Of a DNA stretch of 5,622 bases, positions 5,383 through 5,622 are shown piece by piece. The notes beneath the pieces were generated by a model. That model made no database searches, was not told where the DNA came from, and saw only the letters and a program-made list of their open reading frames with translations. A program made the translations under genes and the position numbers. This DNA is from Actinomycetota bacterium. Lineage in GTDB: Bacteria > Actinomycetota > Acidimicrobiia > Acidimicrobiales > JACCXE01. The stretch covers positions 1 through 5,622 of the forward strand of contig JACCXE010000483.1 in the NCBI GenBank assembly GCA_013697265.1, given 5' to 3'. Within the stretch, counting starts at the first letter, position 1; every line of letters starts with the position of its first letter.

Positions 5383-5622
5383 TCAGCTTAGGAGGTGGGC
5401 CTCGGCGGGGAGTCGTTGTTGTTCCGGTTCGGTCTCCGCTGCCTTCTTCGCGGCGGGCGCCTTCTTGGCCGGGGCGGCCTTCTTCGAGGCGGGCGCCTCC
5501 TTGGCCGGGGCGACCTTCTTCGCGGCGGGCGCCTTCTTGGCCGGCGCCGCCTTCTTCGCGGCGGGCTTGGCCTTTTCCCCGGTGACTGACGGTTGCGTCT
5601 GTGGCACCGCGCTCTCGAAGTC
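5383..5622 (-). CDS. C-terminal tail of a larger protein, Lys/Ala/Pro-repeat rich (partial, cut by right edge)
   Basis: The minus-strand frame is open at the window edge and ends at TGA 5385-5383, giving the last 79 residues. A GTG at 5607 could make a short protein, but the frame continues upstream without a stop and no Shine-Dalgarno is seen, so I read it as a tail. After a short lead (VPQTQPSVTGEKAKP) come three tandem 12-residue repeats of the form AAPAKKAPAAKK, then an acidic/Gln end (AAETEPEQQRLPAEAHLLS). Such tails are disordered and strongly basic. In actinobacteria they are known on nucleic-acid-binding proteins such as HupB-type HU and some topoisomerase I enzymes. The missing body prevents a function call. 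The stop is 30 bases before the cyclic-nucleotide-binding gene start, in the same orientation, so it may head or share the operon. Confidence 0.7.
   Translation of the reverse strand, partial: DFESAVPQTQPSVTGEKAKPAAKKAAPAKKAPAAKKVAPAKEAPASKKAAPAKKAPAAKKAAETEPEQQRLPAEAHLLS
5443..5550 (-). repeat. Three tandem 36-bp repeats coding for 12-residue Lys/Ala/Pro units
   Basis: The plus-strand units 5443-5478, 5479-5514 and 5515-5550 are in-frame tandem copies. The first and third differ at two positions and the first and second at three. A partial fourth copy continues at 5551-5566. The period of 36 bases equals 12 codons, so copy-number change would keep the frame. The near identity at the DNA level, beyond what the protein repeat requires, points to recent duplication or slippage. 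Confidence 0.85.

Overview
The window is G+C-rich bacterial DNA. Codon use, GTG starts, weak Shine-Dalgarno sites, and the families present (paired PspC proteins, an actinobacterial-type lipoprotein, a Lys/Ala/Pro repeat tail) fit a high-G+C actinobacterium, perhaps an acidimicrobial lineage. That placement is inference; no marker gene in the window fixes it.

Left third (about 1-2486): an envelope-stress-like locus. A PspC-domain protein runs off the left edge on the minus strand and is probably the N-terminus of a PspC-fused sensor kinase. Divergent from it, across a 119-base gap holding a perfect 7-bp inverted repeat, lies a plus-strand pair: a 442-residue PspC protein with several membrane segments and a LiaF/toastrack-like C-terminal domain, then 9 bases later a small secreted lipoprotein of unknown function.

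Middle (2487-2959): the convergent junction. After a possible hairpin terminator come two minus-strand serine tRNA genes with encoded CCA ends, tRNA-Ser(GCU) and tRNA-Ser(UGA), 165 bases apart.

Right half (2976-5622): a tight minus-strand gene string. In transcription order it holds the tail of a Lys/Ala/Pro-repeat protein that enters from the right edge, a stand-alone cyclic-nucleotide-binding domain protein, a membrane-anchored protein with a CARDB-like C-terminal domain, and pheA (prephenate dehydratase). Gaps are 30 and 17 bases, then a 4-base ATGA overlap. tRNA-Ser(UGA) begins 16 bases after the pheA stop, so it may be read from the same transcript.

Most of this is recognisable chromosomal gene content. 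I see no mobile element, CRISPR array, integrase, toxin-antitoxin pair or phage gene. The least explained parts are the PspC/toastrack/lipoprotein locus and the link between a nucleotide-sensor domain, a CARDB membrane protein and phenylalanine biosynthesis.
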